From Longimicrobium sp. (GTDB lineage: Bacteria > Gemmatimonadota > Gemmatimonadetes > Longimicrobiales > Longimicrobiaceae): 64,000 nt of DNA. The position numbers were made by a program, and so were the translations under genes. Under the pieces are notes generated by a model, which worked only from the letters and a program-made list of their open reading frames with translations, made no database searches and was not told the DNA's origin. Shown in pieces: positions 7,964 to 15,509 of the stretch (positions within the stretch are counted from its first letter, which is position 1; every line of letters starts with the position of its first letter). Where the stretch lies: contig DASVTZ010000041.1 of assembly GCA_036387335.1 (NCBI GenBank), forward strand, positions 1-64,000. The letters are read 5' to 3'.

Positions 7964-8934
7964 CAAAGCCATCCCTGAGTTCGGTACCACCGGGCCGTCT
8001 CGGCCAGACCCCGGCCCAGCGGCATCGCTTCGTCGGCCGAAAGGAGGGCTTCGGAGCCGGAGAGGTCACACTCCCACGCCTCCGCCAGCACCTCCTCCGC
8101 CTTTTCGCGGTTGAACACCCCCGCCCCTCCCCACCGCCCCGCCAGCGTCCCCGCCGCCCGGAAGAGTGCCGGCGGGATCGGAATGCGCAGCGGAGTCGTC
8201 TCCAGCGCCGCGCCGATCCCGTCCAGCAGCTCGCGGAAGGGGTGGGCGCGGGGCCCCGCGACGGCGTACGTGCCGGGAGCCACGTCGGCGGCGCGGGCGA
8301 AGGCGCGCACCAGGTCCGCGACGTACACAAGCTGGGCACGCCGGGCGGCCCCCGCGGGGAGCGGGGCCAGGCGTCGCTTCACCAGCTTGAAGAGGGGGAG
8401 AAAGGAGGCACGGTCGCCGGGACCGTACACGGCGGGTACTCGCAGCACCACCACCTCAACCCCCTGCCCCTCCGCCGCGCGGACCTCGTCCTCGCCAGCC
8501 AGCTTGCTCCGGCCGTACGCCGAGATGGGCGCGGGCGTTTCGCCGATGCGGCGGGGGCGGCCGTCCACCGCGGGGCCGCAGGCGGCATACGAGCTTGCGT
8601 ACACCAGGCGCCGCGGCTTCGCACCAGCCCGCAATACCCCGGTGACCACATTTCGGGTCCCTTGGGTGTTGGCGCGGCGAAACTCCGCCTCGGAGGGTGC
8701 CGTGGTGGCGCCGGCCAGGTGGAAGACCGTGTCGGCCCCGTCCGCGGCCTGGGCGATGGCGTCCGTGGCGTCCAGGTCGCCGGTGGCGAGCTCGGCTCCC
8801 AGGGCGCGCAGGGCGGACGTGTCGCTGGTGGGGCGGACGAGTGCGCGGACCTTCCACCCCTGCCCCGCGAGGTAGCCGGCCAGGTGCCCGCCCACGAAGC
8901 CCGTGGCCCCGGTGATCAGCGCGGTTCGGCTCAT
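7963..8934 (-). CDS. NAD(P)-dependent epimerase/dehydratase-type reductase, candidate CerR
   Basis: 323 residues. Extended short-chain dehydrogenase: N-terminal TALITGATGFVGGHLAGYL (nucleotide-binding TGxxGxxG), DTVFHLAG, the catalytic Ser in LVYASSYAACG and the YGRSK catalytic Tyr/Lys pair. A C-terminal substrate domain follows. It is the first gene of the operon and its stop overlaps the spt start. In Caulobacter a reductase of this kind (CerR) reduces the 3-keto group during ceramide formation; the same order of reductase, SPT and acyltransferase here supports that role. The enzymatic class is clear; the specific substrate is inferred. Confidence 0.75.
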   Translation of the reverse strand: MSRTALITGATGFVGGHLAGYLAGQGWKVRALVRPTSDTSALRALGAELATGDLDATDAIAQAADGADTVFHLAGATTAPSEAEFRRANTQGTRNVVTGVLRAGAKPRRLVYASSYAACGPAVDGRPRRIGETPAPISAYGRSKLAGEDEVRAAEGQGVEVVVLRVPAVYGPGDRASFLPLFKLVKRRLAPLPAGAARRAQLVYVADLVRAFARAADVAPGTYAVAGPRAHPFRELLDGIGAALETTPLRIPIPPALFRAAGTLAGRWGGAGVFNREKAEEVLAEAWECDLSGSEALLSADEAMPLGRGLAETARWYRTQGWL

Positions 8935-9036
8935 GGATGACCGGTGAAGATGCGCGCGCGCGGGCCGAAACGCAACGATTTCGGCCCTGGGGGGACAAGA
9001 GAGGGCGGGTGTGGGGGAAAGTCAACGGAGGGGGTG

Positions 9037-9343
9037 CGTGAGTGCGTTAGTGCGTTAGTGCGTTAGTGCGGAACTAGCCCCATCGCCCCCGCCCCGCTTG
9101 TCATCCTGAGAGAGCCGCCTGCGCCATACTCCGCGGCGCACACCGAACTCCCTGCGGCGAACGAAGGATCTAGCCGGCGCCGGGCCGGGAATCGCAACTC
9201 ACCACGATCGCCTCGTAACGCACAGTAGATCCTTCGCTCCGCGCCAGAGATCTGCGACGGACAAAGGCCGGAGCAGCGCGTCGCTCAGGATGACAGAAAG
9301 GGGACAACGCACTCACGCACTAACGCACTCACGCACTGCTTTT
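9037..9343. repeat. Family-B interspersed element (copy B2)
   Basis: Second full copy of the element at 4086-4351, about 85% similar by eye in the core. Left edge GAGTGCGTTAGTGCGTTAGT, inner TGTCATCCTGAG and CTCAGGATGACAG, right edge CGCACTCACGCACT. It fills most of the 412-bp gap between the ceramide operon start and the glycosyltransferase stop; nothing else is seen there. Confidence 0.85.
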
Positions 9344-9346
9344 TCC

Positions 9347-10501
9347 TCACACCCGGTTCGCGCGCAGCTCGTCCAGCGGATAGTGCGTGCCGCGCCACTC
9401 GATGCCGCGGTGGATGAGGGCGTAGAGGGTGGCGTTCCAGACGATGACGATGAAGAGGAGGCTGGCGAAGGGGACCGCGATGCCGCCCCAGACCGGCGCA
9501 CGCTGCTCCCGCGCGGCGCCGCCGAACAGGCCCAGGATCATCGCGACCGAGAAGGCGTAGATCCAGCGTGTGGGGCCCACAGTCAGGAAGATGGCGATGA
9601 AGGGGAAGATCATGAATGCGAGCTGCGTCAGCGTGGCGAAGACCACCATCGAGACGCGGTAGTCGAGGCCCGCGAAACCGTTCTTCCGCAGCCCGCGCAC
9701 CGCCTCGGGGATGCTGCGGTACCATTCGACGGAGACGTGGGTCACCGCCACGAGGAAGTCCTGCCGCTGGCCGTTCTTCTTCATCAGCTTCCCCAGCTTC
9801 ATGTCGTCGTCCGGCCGCATGGCGATGGCCCGGTGGGTGCCGATGCTGCGGTACGACGACGCGCGCACCAGGTTGAACGCGCCGATGCCGATGTGGCTGG
9901 CCGATCGGGGGTCGCGCGCCTTCCACGGGCGCGAGAAGAGGAGGAAGCAGATCCCAAAGAGCACGCCGAACGCCTGCAGCAGGAAGCCGGGCATGTCGAT
10001 GCGCGGCGCCATCGTCAGGTGGTCCAGCCGCTCGCGCTCCATGTAGCTCGCGGCCAGGCGCACGGTATCCGGCGCCATCACGATGTCCGCGTCGGTGAAG
10101 AGAATCAGCTCGCCCCGCGCATCCGCGGCGCCGAGGTCGAGGGCGTGGTTCTTCCCCAGCCACCCGGCCGGGAGCTCGCGCACGTGGACCACGCGCAGCC
10201 GCGGATCGGCGACGGCCATGCGGTCCAGGATCTCGCCCGTGCGGTCGGCGGAGCGGTCGTCCACCACCACCAGCTCGATATTGGCGAGGTCCTGCGCCAG
10301 GATGGAGCCCATCGCCTCCTCCACGTTGCGCTCCTCGTCGCGCGCGGCCACCACCACCGAGACCAGCGGCAGCTCGGATTGGGGGAGGGGCTCCACCGCG
10401 GCCAGGTAGCGCAGCTTCCCGCGCCCGCGCAGCAGCTCCACGGCGACCAGGAGAAACGACGCGACCGTGACGACCGCGAGCCAGAAGAGAAAGGTGTTCA
10501 T
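9347..10501 (-). CDS. Membrane glycosyltransferase, GT2 family
   Basis: 384 residues. One N-terminal membrane segment (FWLAVVTVASFLLVAVELL) precedes a GT-A fold. PLVSVVVAARDEERNVEEAM starts the nucleotide-sugar domain, ELVVVDDRSADRT carries the first acidic pair, and FTDADIVMAPDTV is the DxD-like metal site. Further on, RPDDDMKLGKLMKKNG resembles the acceptor/ED-type motif. Several membrane segments close the C-terminus. The layout is that of polyprenyl- or lipid-linked GT2 enzymes, including hopanoid- and carotenoid-associated ones (HpnB/CrtQ-like). Substrate unknown. It lies downstream of no operon partner and ends at a family-B repeat. Confidence 0.85.
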   Translation of the reverse strand: MNTFLFWLAVVTVASFLLVAVELLRGRGKLRYLAAVEPLPQSELPLVSVVVAARDEERNVEEAMGSILAQDLANIELVVVDDRSADRTGEILDRMAVADPRLRVVHVRELPAGWLGKNHALDLGAADARGELILFTDADIVMAPDTVRLAASYMERERLDHLTMAPRIDMPGFLLQAFGVLFGICFLLFSRPWKARDPRSASHIGIGAFNLVRASSYRSIGTHRAIAMRPDDDMKLGKLMKKNGQRQDFLVAVTHVSVEWYRSIPEAVRGLRKNGFAGLDYRVSMVVFATLTQLAFMIFPFIAIFLTVGPTRWIYAFSVAMILGLFGGAAREQRAPVWGGIAVPFASLLFIVIVWNATLYALIHRGIEWRGTHYPLDELRANRV

Positions 10502-11841
10502 CGCGCTCCAAGAGGGTTCACACGCCCGGCGGCGGTGAGTCTAGCGGGAGCGCGGCGGGGCGGCCAGCCGTGGCGGGCGCGGAGCTTGCTACCCGACGGA
10601 CCTACGGAAAGGCGCAAACCAGGGAGGCAGCGTGGCCGATATCGACGTGGAGCGGAACAGGGGGAGCGTGTGGCCGTGGGTGATCGGCGGGCTTGCGGTG
10701 CTGCTGCTCGGGGTCGCGATCTGGAGCCTGCTGAACGGGGGCGGCGGAGAGGTGCGCGTCCGCCAGGCCACGCCGGAGACGGTGCCCGCGGCGGGAAGCT
10801 GATCGGGCCGCTTGTCTGGCGCCCGAGAGACGCTATATTCCCACGAAAACGCGTGCGGGCCCGCCGGGGCCCGGCACGGCCACTGCGTCGGCGCGCGGGG
10901 GGTGCCTCCGCGCGCCGACGCTCGTATCGGGCCCGGCGAACGCATCCACTGGAGGCTGAATGGCGAAGCAGGAAGGGTTCGAGGTCGAAGGCGTGGTGAC
11001 GGAGGTGCTCCCCGACCGCAACTACCGCGTGAAGCTGGAGAACGGGCACCAGGTTCTGGCCTACGCGGCCGGCCGCATGTCCAAGAACAAGATCCGCGTG
11101 CTGGAGGGCGACCGCGTAACGCTCGCCATGTCGCCGTACGACCTCACCCGCGGGCGGATCACGTACCGCCACAAGTAGCCGAGGCTGGCGCCCGCGGGGC
11201 CCTCTCCCCCAGCGTCGCTCCGCGACGCATCCCCCTCCCCCAAAACTGCCTGGGGGAGGGGGTTTATTGCATGTATCCGCGCGGGGCGCGTGCCCGCCCC
11301 GCCACCGCCGCCCACCTCGCCGCACGATATCCGTAGGGGCAGACCTGCGTGTCTGCCCTCCCTCTCCCCCGCGCAGCTTTCGGACCGGTTGTTTGAGGGC
11401 CGGGCGCAATCGGCGAATCTCGTCCGCAAGGCCATTCAGGAGCGCACATACGCTGTCCCGCATCTCGCCTACCTTCGCCTCGGTGACAGTGCGATTCGCG
11501 CCGTACTCCAGATCGCGGCGAACGCCCTGCTCCGTCTGCATTGCCGCTATCGATCCGGTGAGCGCTTCAGGAGCCAGGACGGTGCCCGCGGCAAAGGTGT
11601 GCTCGTGGTGATTCGCCGCCCCCTTTGCGCGGTATCCATGCGCGGCGTTTAGGGCGACAACCCCCTGGCGCGCCGCATCGTAGAGAAGTTTGAACTGTCC
11701 CGTGCGGCTCAGCCGTGGGGTGGCGGCGTCGTCGTACGATTCGATGGCGCGCTGCCAGAACCCCAGAACCTCCGCGTCGTCGGCGTCGAGGCGCTCGACC
11801 CACTGGTTGGCGACCAGTTGCTCGATCGTCTGCCCGGTCAT
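10498..11841 (-). CDS. HEPN toxin-like protein with run-on 3' end
   Basis: The recognisable protein covers 11841 down to about 11380 (155 residues). It is an all-helical HEPN-type nuclease/toxin partner with [16 protein letters not shown], then [20 protein letters not shown] and a C-terminal helix [19 protein letters not shown]. The ATG overlaps the stop of the upstream MNT gene (TGATG). The frame then enters a family-C repeat (peptide [15 protein letters not shown]) and meets no stop until 10498. It would therefore read about 880 nt antisense to infA and the small gene before it. The formal CDS is 447 codons, but the last two thirds looks like non-native sequence acquired when a repeat destroyed the original stop. 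Confidence 0.6.
   Translation of the reverse strand: MTGQTIEQLVANQWVERLDADDAEVLGFWQRAIESYDDAATPRLSRTGQFKLLYDAARQGVVALNAAHGYRAKGAANHHEHTFAAGTVLAPEALTGSIAAMQTEQGVRRDLEYGANRTVTEAKVGEMRDSVCALLNGLADEIRRLRPALKQPVRKLRGGEGGQTRRSAPTDIVRRGGRRWRGGHAPRADTCNKPPPPGSFGGGGCVAERRWGRGPRGRQPRLLVAVRDPPAGEVVRRHGERYAVALQHADLVLGHAAGRVGQNLVPVLQLHAVVAVGEHLRHHAFDLEPFLLRHSASSGCVRRARYERRRAEAPPARRRSGRAGPRRARTRFRGNIASLGRQTSGPISFPPRAPSPAWPGGRAPLRRPRSAGSRSRPRAAAPQARRSPTATRSPCSAPRRYRPRCLPGLRLSVGPSGSKLRARHGWPPRRAPARLTAAGRVNPLGAR
10632..10802 (+). CDS. Small single-pass membrane protein (56 residues)
   Basis: A short gene starting with GTG 10632 behind GGGAGG (10622-10627). It has a charged N-terminus ([16 protein letters not shown]), one clear membrane helix ([18 protein letters not shown], about residues 17-34) and a short outer tail ([20 protein letters not shown]). 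The frame is closed by TGA at 10800-10802. The ribosome-binding site, the clean TM profile and the position just before the infA promoter make it a likely real gene. Function unknown. Confidence 0.7.
   Translation: MADIDVERNRGSVWPWVIGGLAVLLLGVAIWSLLNGGGGEVRVRQATPETVPAAGS
10812..10839 (+). promoter_or_regulatory. Sigma-70-like promoter of infA
   Basis: TTGTCT (10812-10817), 16 nt spacer, TATATT (10834-10839). It lies about 120 bp before the infA start and gives the mRNA a leader that contains a strong hairpin. Confidence 0.6.
10885..10921 (+). promoter_or_regulatory. 14-bp perfect hairpin in the infA leader
   Basis: GCGTCGGCGCGCGG (10885-10898) pairs exactly with CCGCGCGCCGACGC (10908-10921), loop of 9 nt. 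There is no T-run after it, so it is not a normal terminator; it sits in the 5' leader 39 nt before the infA start codon. Confidence 0.6.
10960..11178 (+). CDS. infA: Translation initiation factor IF-1
   Basis: 72 residues, the usual IF-1 length. It is a single S1/OB-fold domain ([20 protein letters not shown], then [20 protein letters not shown], then [20 protein letters not shown] and the terminal [11 protein letters not shown]), and it differs from the usual 'IEVEGTV' opening only in detail. IF-1 occupies the A-site region of the 30S subunit during initiation. A good GGAGG site precedes the ATG. It is not in a ribosomal-protein cluster here: it has its own promoter, a hairpin leader and its own terminator. 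Confidence 0.97.
   Translation: MAKQEGFEVEGVVTEVLPDRNYRVKLENGHQVLAYAAGRMSKNKIRVLEGDRVTLAMSPYDLTRGRITYRHK
11229..11266 (+). terminator. Rho-independent terminator after infA
   Basis: CCCCCTCCCCCA (11229-11240) and TGGGGGAGGGGG (11249-11260) form a perfect 12-bp stem with an 8-nt loop, followed by TTTATT. Confidence 0.85.
11329..11362. repeat. Family-C hairpin repeat
   Basis: GGGCAGACCTGCGTGTCTGCCC forms an 8-bp stem with a 6-nt loop, preceded by CCGTAGG. It lies at the 3' boundary of the HEPN gene and supplies the odd C-terminal peptide of that frame. Confidence 0.75.
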
Positions 11842-12431
11842 CAGGCGAATGCCTCCTCAGGAGTCCCCAGCGCCCACTGAGTCGCGCCGCCGATTGCACG
11901 CTTCAGATAGCTCGTTCCAGGCCGCGCGCGCTCTGCCTGCAACTCCGCGGGGGAATAGCGTTTGAGGTCGATCTCCCGGCCGAGGAGGAGACCGGCTTCG
12001 AGCGCAGCCATCCCAAGCGCACCCGGATCTGTTTCGTCGGCGATCACGAGCAGGTCGACGTCGCTGTCAGCGCGCATCCGCCCGCTTGCGGCCGAGCCGA
12101 AGACGAGGGCGCCCCGCACGCCGGGGAGATCCTGGAACAGGTCGCCGATCACCTCCACGGGCGTCGCAAAGGTACGGATCATCTCGCGGAGGGTGACCCA
12201 CGCTTCCGGATTGGCCGCTTCGTACACGACGCGCCGCCGCTCGGCCGTTCGTGTTACCAACCCGAGCGCTTCCAACGTGTCGAGCGTATTTTTGAGTGAC
12301 TGCCGCGCGAGTCCGAGACGACGCTCCAGTGCGCGGAAGTGGAGCCGCGACGCTGGGCGTGCCGCGAAGTGCACGAGCGCTCGACGCATGGCTGCGGAGC
12401 CGAGCAGTGACTGCAGTGCCATAGTCTGCAC
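11841..12431 (-). CDS. MNT nucleotidyltransferase antitoxin with N-terminal winged helix
   Basis: 196 residues from GTG 12431 (ATG 12422 is a possible later start; neither has a good ribosome site). An N-terminal winged helix-turn-helix spans about residues 15-75 (LHFRALERRLGLARQSLKNT, then LEALGLVTRT). It is followed by a minimal nucleotidyltransferase with the GS-x9-DxD signature in ALVFGSAASGRMRADSDVDL. The stop overlaps the HEPN start, giving the typical MNT/HEPN toxin-antitoxin order. MNT proteins of this class modify (AMPylate) or neutralise their HEPN partner; the added HTH suggests autoregulation at the palindrome just upstream. A lone paralogue is at 42058-42642. Confidence 0.85.
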   Translation of the reverse strand: MQTMALQSLLGSAAMRRALVHFAARPASRLHFRALERRLGLARQSLKNTLDTLEALGLVTRTAERRRVVYEAANPEAWVTLREMIRTFATPVEVIGDLFQDLPGVRGALVFGSAASGRMRADSDVDLLVIADETDPGALGMAALEAGLLLGREIDLKRYSPAELQAERARPGTSYLKRAIGGATQWALGTPEEAFA

Positions 12432-12447
12432 ATGTTCCGGGTGAGCG

Positions 12448-12468
12448 ATGTCCTAATATTTAGGACAT
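12448..12468. promoter_or_regulatory. Palindromic operator upstream of the MNT/HEPN pair
   Basis: ATGTCCTAA (12448-12456), TAT, TTAGGACAT (12460-12468): a perfect 9-bp inverted repeat, AT-rich in a very GC-rich setting. It begins 17 bp upstream of the GTG start. It is likely the site bound by the winged helix of the MNT protein or by the complex. Confidence 0.75.
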
Positions 12469-12509
12469 TTTGAGGGCATGTCAATGGAGATCGCTCAGCA
12501 TGCGGGCCC

Positions 12510-13202
12510 TCACCGGGCTGGCAGCGTGGCGGACACGGTGGAGGGGATGCCGCGCTCGGCGGCGGCGTCGGTGAGCGCGGCGAAGACCTCGTCGCGGTTG
12601 CGGATGGTGCGCAGGCGGAGGGTGTGCGTGCGGCCGTCGCTGAGGTGGATGTGGAGGGCGGTGCCGTCGCGGCGGATGGCGGCGATCTCGGTCCAGGCGG
12701 CGGCGAAGCGGCGGAACTTGCCCGGGCGGATGAACATGCCCTCGGAGTCCAGGCGGAGCACCTGCCGCTCGGCGCGCCGCCGCTTGAGGCGCGGGGTGAA
12801 GAAGGCGAGCACCAGGGTCGCGACGGCGCTCACCGCCGCGGGCCGGGGGACGCGGCCCCTGTCGTGGTAGCTCTGCACGCACTCGGCGATCAGCACCACG
12901 GCGGCGAAGAGGGTGACCCACGAGATTTTTCCCGCATCGTCGTCCACGCCGGCGCGCATCTCACGCAGCTCGCCCACGATGGCCAACAGCAGCGCGATGC
13001 CGGCCACCGCTTCGGCCGCCGCGATGATGGCGCCGGACGCGGTGGTCACCGGGAGTGCGCCCGAAGCCGCGGACAGCACCCCGAAGGCGGCGATCGCGTT
13101 GGTGCCGAGGTCCGACACGTTGGCGGCCATCGCGCGCCGGTCGTCCAGGCGGATGATGCGCGTTCCGGCGGTGGAGGCGGAGCTCGTGGAAGGGAGGTGC
13201 AT
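12510..13202 (-). CDS. Membrane protein with PH-like cytoplasmic tail, unknown
   Basis: About 230 residues from ATG 13202; an upstream in-frame ATG at 13238 exists but lies in a hairpin region. Roughly four membrane helices are visible (NAIAAFGVLSAASGALPV, IIAAAEAVAGIALLLAIV, ISWVTLFAAVVLIAECV, AAVSAVATLVLAFFTP). A C-terminal basic and beta-rich domain follows (RQVLRLDSEGMFIRPG, then WTEIAAIRRDGTALHIHLSD) that reads like a bacterial PH-type domain. No enzyme motif. It follows the B12 operon on the same strand but is separated by a stem-loop, so it is probably independent. Confidence 0.7.
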   Translation of the reverse strand: MHLPSTSSASTAGTRIIRLDDRRAMAANVSDLGTNAIAAFGVLSAASGALPVTTASGAIIAAAEAVAGIALLLAIVGELREMRAGVDDDAGKISWVTLFAAVVLIAECVQSYHDRGRVPRPAAVSAVATLVLAFFTPRLKRRRAERQVLRLDSEGMFIRPGKFRRFAAAWTEIAAIRRDGTALHIHLSDGRTHTLRLRTIRNRDEVFAALTDAAAERGIPSTVSATLPAR

Positions 13203-13212
13203 CCCGAAAGAA

Positions 13213-13243
13213 TGGGGTGGACGCACGCGGGCGTCCACCCCTG
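13213..13243 (-). terminator. Stem-loop at the end of the B12 uptake transcript
   Basis: GGGGTGGACGC (13214-13224) pairs with GCGTCCACCCC (13231-13241), a perfect 11-bp stem with a 6-nt loop; on the minus strand it is followed by ATTCTTT. It sits 10 bp past the stop of the second propeller gene. A weak T-tract makes this a probable, not certain, terminator. Confidence 0.55.
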
Positions 13244-13251
13244 TCGGGCTG

Positions 13252-14307
13252 TCAGCGGGGCAGAAGAGAGGTGAACTCGACGTCGGCGGGGCAGATGCCG
13301 GTGAGGGCGCTGGCGGCGGGGGTGCCGTCCGGGTCGAGCCTCACCAGCGTGCCGGCCCGCTCGCACGCTCCCGGAAGGAGCGCGTAGACGAAGCCGGCCG
13401 GGTCCGACGCCACGCGCACGGCGTCGTCCATCCCCCCCAGCGGCAGCGGCGATCCGGCGCCGCGCAGGAAGATGCCCGTCACCGGGTTGAAGATCACCAG
13501 CCCCTGCTGCCGGACGGGGACGTAGAGGCCTCCGCGCGCATCGAAGGCCATGCTCTCGGGCGACTCGCCGAAGCCCGCGACGGACGACCTCTCGCGCATC
13601 GTCGCGACGTCGACCGCCGAGACCGAGCTGTTGGCCAGCGCCGGCTGGCCCGCCAGGAGCACGTACAGCAGATCGCCCCGCACGACCGCCGCGACCGGGT
13701 TCGTGCCGGAGAGCGGCGCGGAGCCCAGCGGGCGCAGCAGCGTGTCCAGCACGGTGACCATCCCGTTGGTCCGCGCCCCGGCCGCGCCGTTCAGCACGTA
13801 GACGCGGGGGCCGAAGCGCAGGACGTCCGACGGTGCCTCGCCGCCCGCGTTGGTCGGCGCGCCCACCCGCCCGGTCAGCGGGTTGAGCAGGGTGAGGGTG
13901 CCGCGCGCGGGGTTGGTCACCAACACCAGGGTGTCGCTGATGAAGGCGGCGCGGCGCGCATCCAGGCCGGGCGCCATCGCCACCATCCGCTCCACCGTGC
14001 CGGTGCGGAGGTTGACGATGGCCACGCCGCCCGCGCCGCCCATGGGGACCACGGCCAGCTCGCCGCGGACGGCCAGGTCCACGGGAGCCCCCGCGGCGCC
14101 CAGCGGGATCGTTCGAGACGTTTCGCGCGCGGCGAAAGGGATGACGGTGAGCGTCCGGTCGACGCGGTTCACCACCACCGCCACGCGGTCGACGGTGGGA
14201 TTGCGGACGCCGTCGGGCGAGGTCAGGTCACCGGCGCACGCGGCGGCGGCGGTGGCCGCGAAGAGGACGGCGAGGGTGCGGCGCCAGCTGGATCGAAGCA
14301 ATTGCAT
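13252..14307 (-). CDS. Beta-propeller lipoprotein 2, BtuG-like candidate
   Basis: 351 residues. Lipoprotein signal (MQLLRSSWRRTLAVLFAATA, lipobox AAACAG with Cys24), then a repeated beta-propeller. About 40-50-residue blades carry phrases such as DRVAVVVNRVDRTLTVIPF, GGVAIVNLRTGTVERMVAMA, TLVLVTNPARGTLTLLNPLT and NSSVSAVDVATMRERSSVAG. This is the YncE/surface-layer type of propeller. It is a paralogue of the next upstream gene and lies in the cobalamin riboswitch region after a BtuB-like receptor. In Bacteroides, surface propeller lipoproteins (BtuG) bind B12 and sit on BtuB; that role is inferred here from architecture and context. Confidence 0.78.
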   Translation of the reverse strand: MQLLRSSWRRTLAVLFAATAAAACAGDLTSPDGVRNPTVDRVAVVVNRVDRTLTVIPFAARETSRTIPLGAAGAPVDLAVRGELAVVPMGGAGGVAIVNLRTGTVERMVAMAPGLDARRAAFISDTLVLVTNPARGTLTLLNPLTGRVGAPTNAGGEAPSDVLRFGPRVYVLNGAAGARTNGMVTVLDTLLRPLGSAPLSGTNPVAAVVRGDLLYVLLAGQPALANSSVSAVDVATMRERSSVAGFGESPESMAFDARGGLYVPVRQQGLVIFNPVTGIFLRGAGSPLPLGGMDDAVRVASDPAGFVYALLPGACERAGTLVRLDPDGTPAASALTGICPADVEFTSLLPR

Positions 14308-14423
14308 TCCCGGAAGGGTTGGTCACGTCCTCTGCGCGGGGGGACGCACGAGCGCATCCACCCCGCGGGGCACGATCGATGGTCACGTTCCTTCGTGCAT
14401 CCACCCCCTACGGGCCGGCTCCG

Positions 14424-15509
14424 TCAGAAGCTGCGGACCTCGACGGCGCTGGGGCCGTTCACCGACGAGATGCTGTCGGCCAGGGCGAAGTCGCCGGGGC
14501 GGTACACGAATACCCGAGGCGCAAGGTTCTCCGCCGGGCTCCCGAAGAACGCCTGGTAGAGATTTCCTTGCACATCGGTGGTCGCATCGAACGCTCCGCG
14601 GCAGGCGCCGCTCGCCAGCTTCGCGCACACCGGGTTGTTCAGGCCGCGCACGAACGTACGGTTGCGCGTGTTCCAGACCAGCGTCCCGAAGCCGTAGCCG
14701 GAGACGTACGCCAGCCCCGCGGGATCGATGTGGATGCTCTGCGCGCCGGCGCCGAAGCCGCTGACGGTGGCCTCCGCCCGCATCGTCTGGGGGTTGACGA
14801 TGGTGACGCTCGCGTCGGAGACGTAGTTCCCCGTGTTCAGCACGTAGAGGAGCCCGTCGGAGCCCAGCGCGGCGTCGGTGGAATTGGTGCCGCCCATCTG
14901 CACCACGCCCTGGACCTGGAGGGTACGCGGGTCGAGGAAGGTGACCACGCCGTTCCCCGCCGGGACGTAGTTCGCATCCAGGTTGCTGGAGATGATCGCC
15001 GCCCGTCCCGCGGCGATCACGATGGCGGTGGGCGCGGGGGCCACGTTCACCGTCTGGCGGATGCTGTCGCTCGCCTGCCCCAGGGTGGCACGGCCCACGT
15101 AGTCGTCGATGAAGTTGGCGGCCAGCAGCGTGGTGTCGTCCGCGAAGGCGGAGCCGGTGGCGTTGCCCTTGGGGAAGAGGAAGAAGCGCGTGACGCGCAG
15201 CGCCTCCAGGTCCACGAGCGCCACGCTGGCCGCATTCCCCAGCGGCACGGCGGCGCGGCGCCCCTGCACCGAGAGCCCCGTCGGCGTCACCGCCGCGGAC
15301 GCGCCGAACGGGATCTGGCGCACCTGGGCCGCGTCACCGGCGCGGGCGAGGGTCAGCGAGCTGCCGAGCGAGTTGACCACGATAGCCACCGGCTCGTCGC
15401 CGTCCAGGATGAAGGGCTGCTCGTTGCCCGTGGAGTCGCCATCGCACGCGGCGAGGAGTGCGGCGGCGGCGGCGACGCCGAGGCGGCGCAGGATGATGCT
15501 GTGGTTCAT
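14424..15509 (-). CDS. Beta-propeller lipoprotein 1, BtuG-like candidate
   Basis: 361 residues. Lipoprotein signal ending in LLAACDGD (Cys22), then a YncE-type beta-propeller. Blade phrases include EPVAIVVNSLGSSLTLARAG, AASVALVDLEALRVTRFFLF, NGVVTFLDPRTLQVQGVVQM, ASVTIVNPQTMRAEATVSGF and the closing FVYRPGDFALADSISSVNG. The start codon overlaps the stop of the BtuB-like receptor gene (ATGA), so receptor and lipoprotein are translated together. That coupling strongly suggests a physical receptor/lipoprotein pair at the cell surface, as with BtuB-BtuG. The gap to propeller 2 (117 bp) contains a partial copy of the GGACGCACG-type stem. Confidence 0.8.
   Translation of the reverse strand: MNHSIILRRLGVAAAAALLAACDGDSTGNEQPFILDGDEPVAIVVNSLGSSLTLARAGDAAQVRQIPFGASAAVTPTGLSVQGRRAAVPLGNAASVALVDLEALRVTRFFLFPKGNATGSAFADDTTLLAANFIDDYVGRATLGQASDSIRQTVNVAPAPTAIVIAAGRAAIISSNLDANYVPAGNGVVTFLDPRTLQVQGVVQMGGTNSTDAALGSDGLLYVLNTGNYVSDASVTIVNPQTMRAEATVSGFGAGAQSIHIDPAGLAYVSGYGFGTLVWNTRNRTFVRGLNNPVCAKLASGACRGAFDATTDVQGNLYQAFFGSPAENLAPRVFVYRPGDFALADSISSVNGPSAVEVRSF

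Noticed and set aside
14338-14370. Stem-like GGACGCACG segment between the two propeller genes taken as a terminator
   Set aside because: Arms do not pair fully and no T-tract follows; it is a partial copy of the stem at 13214-13241.
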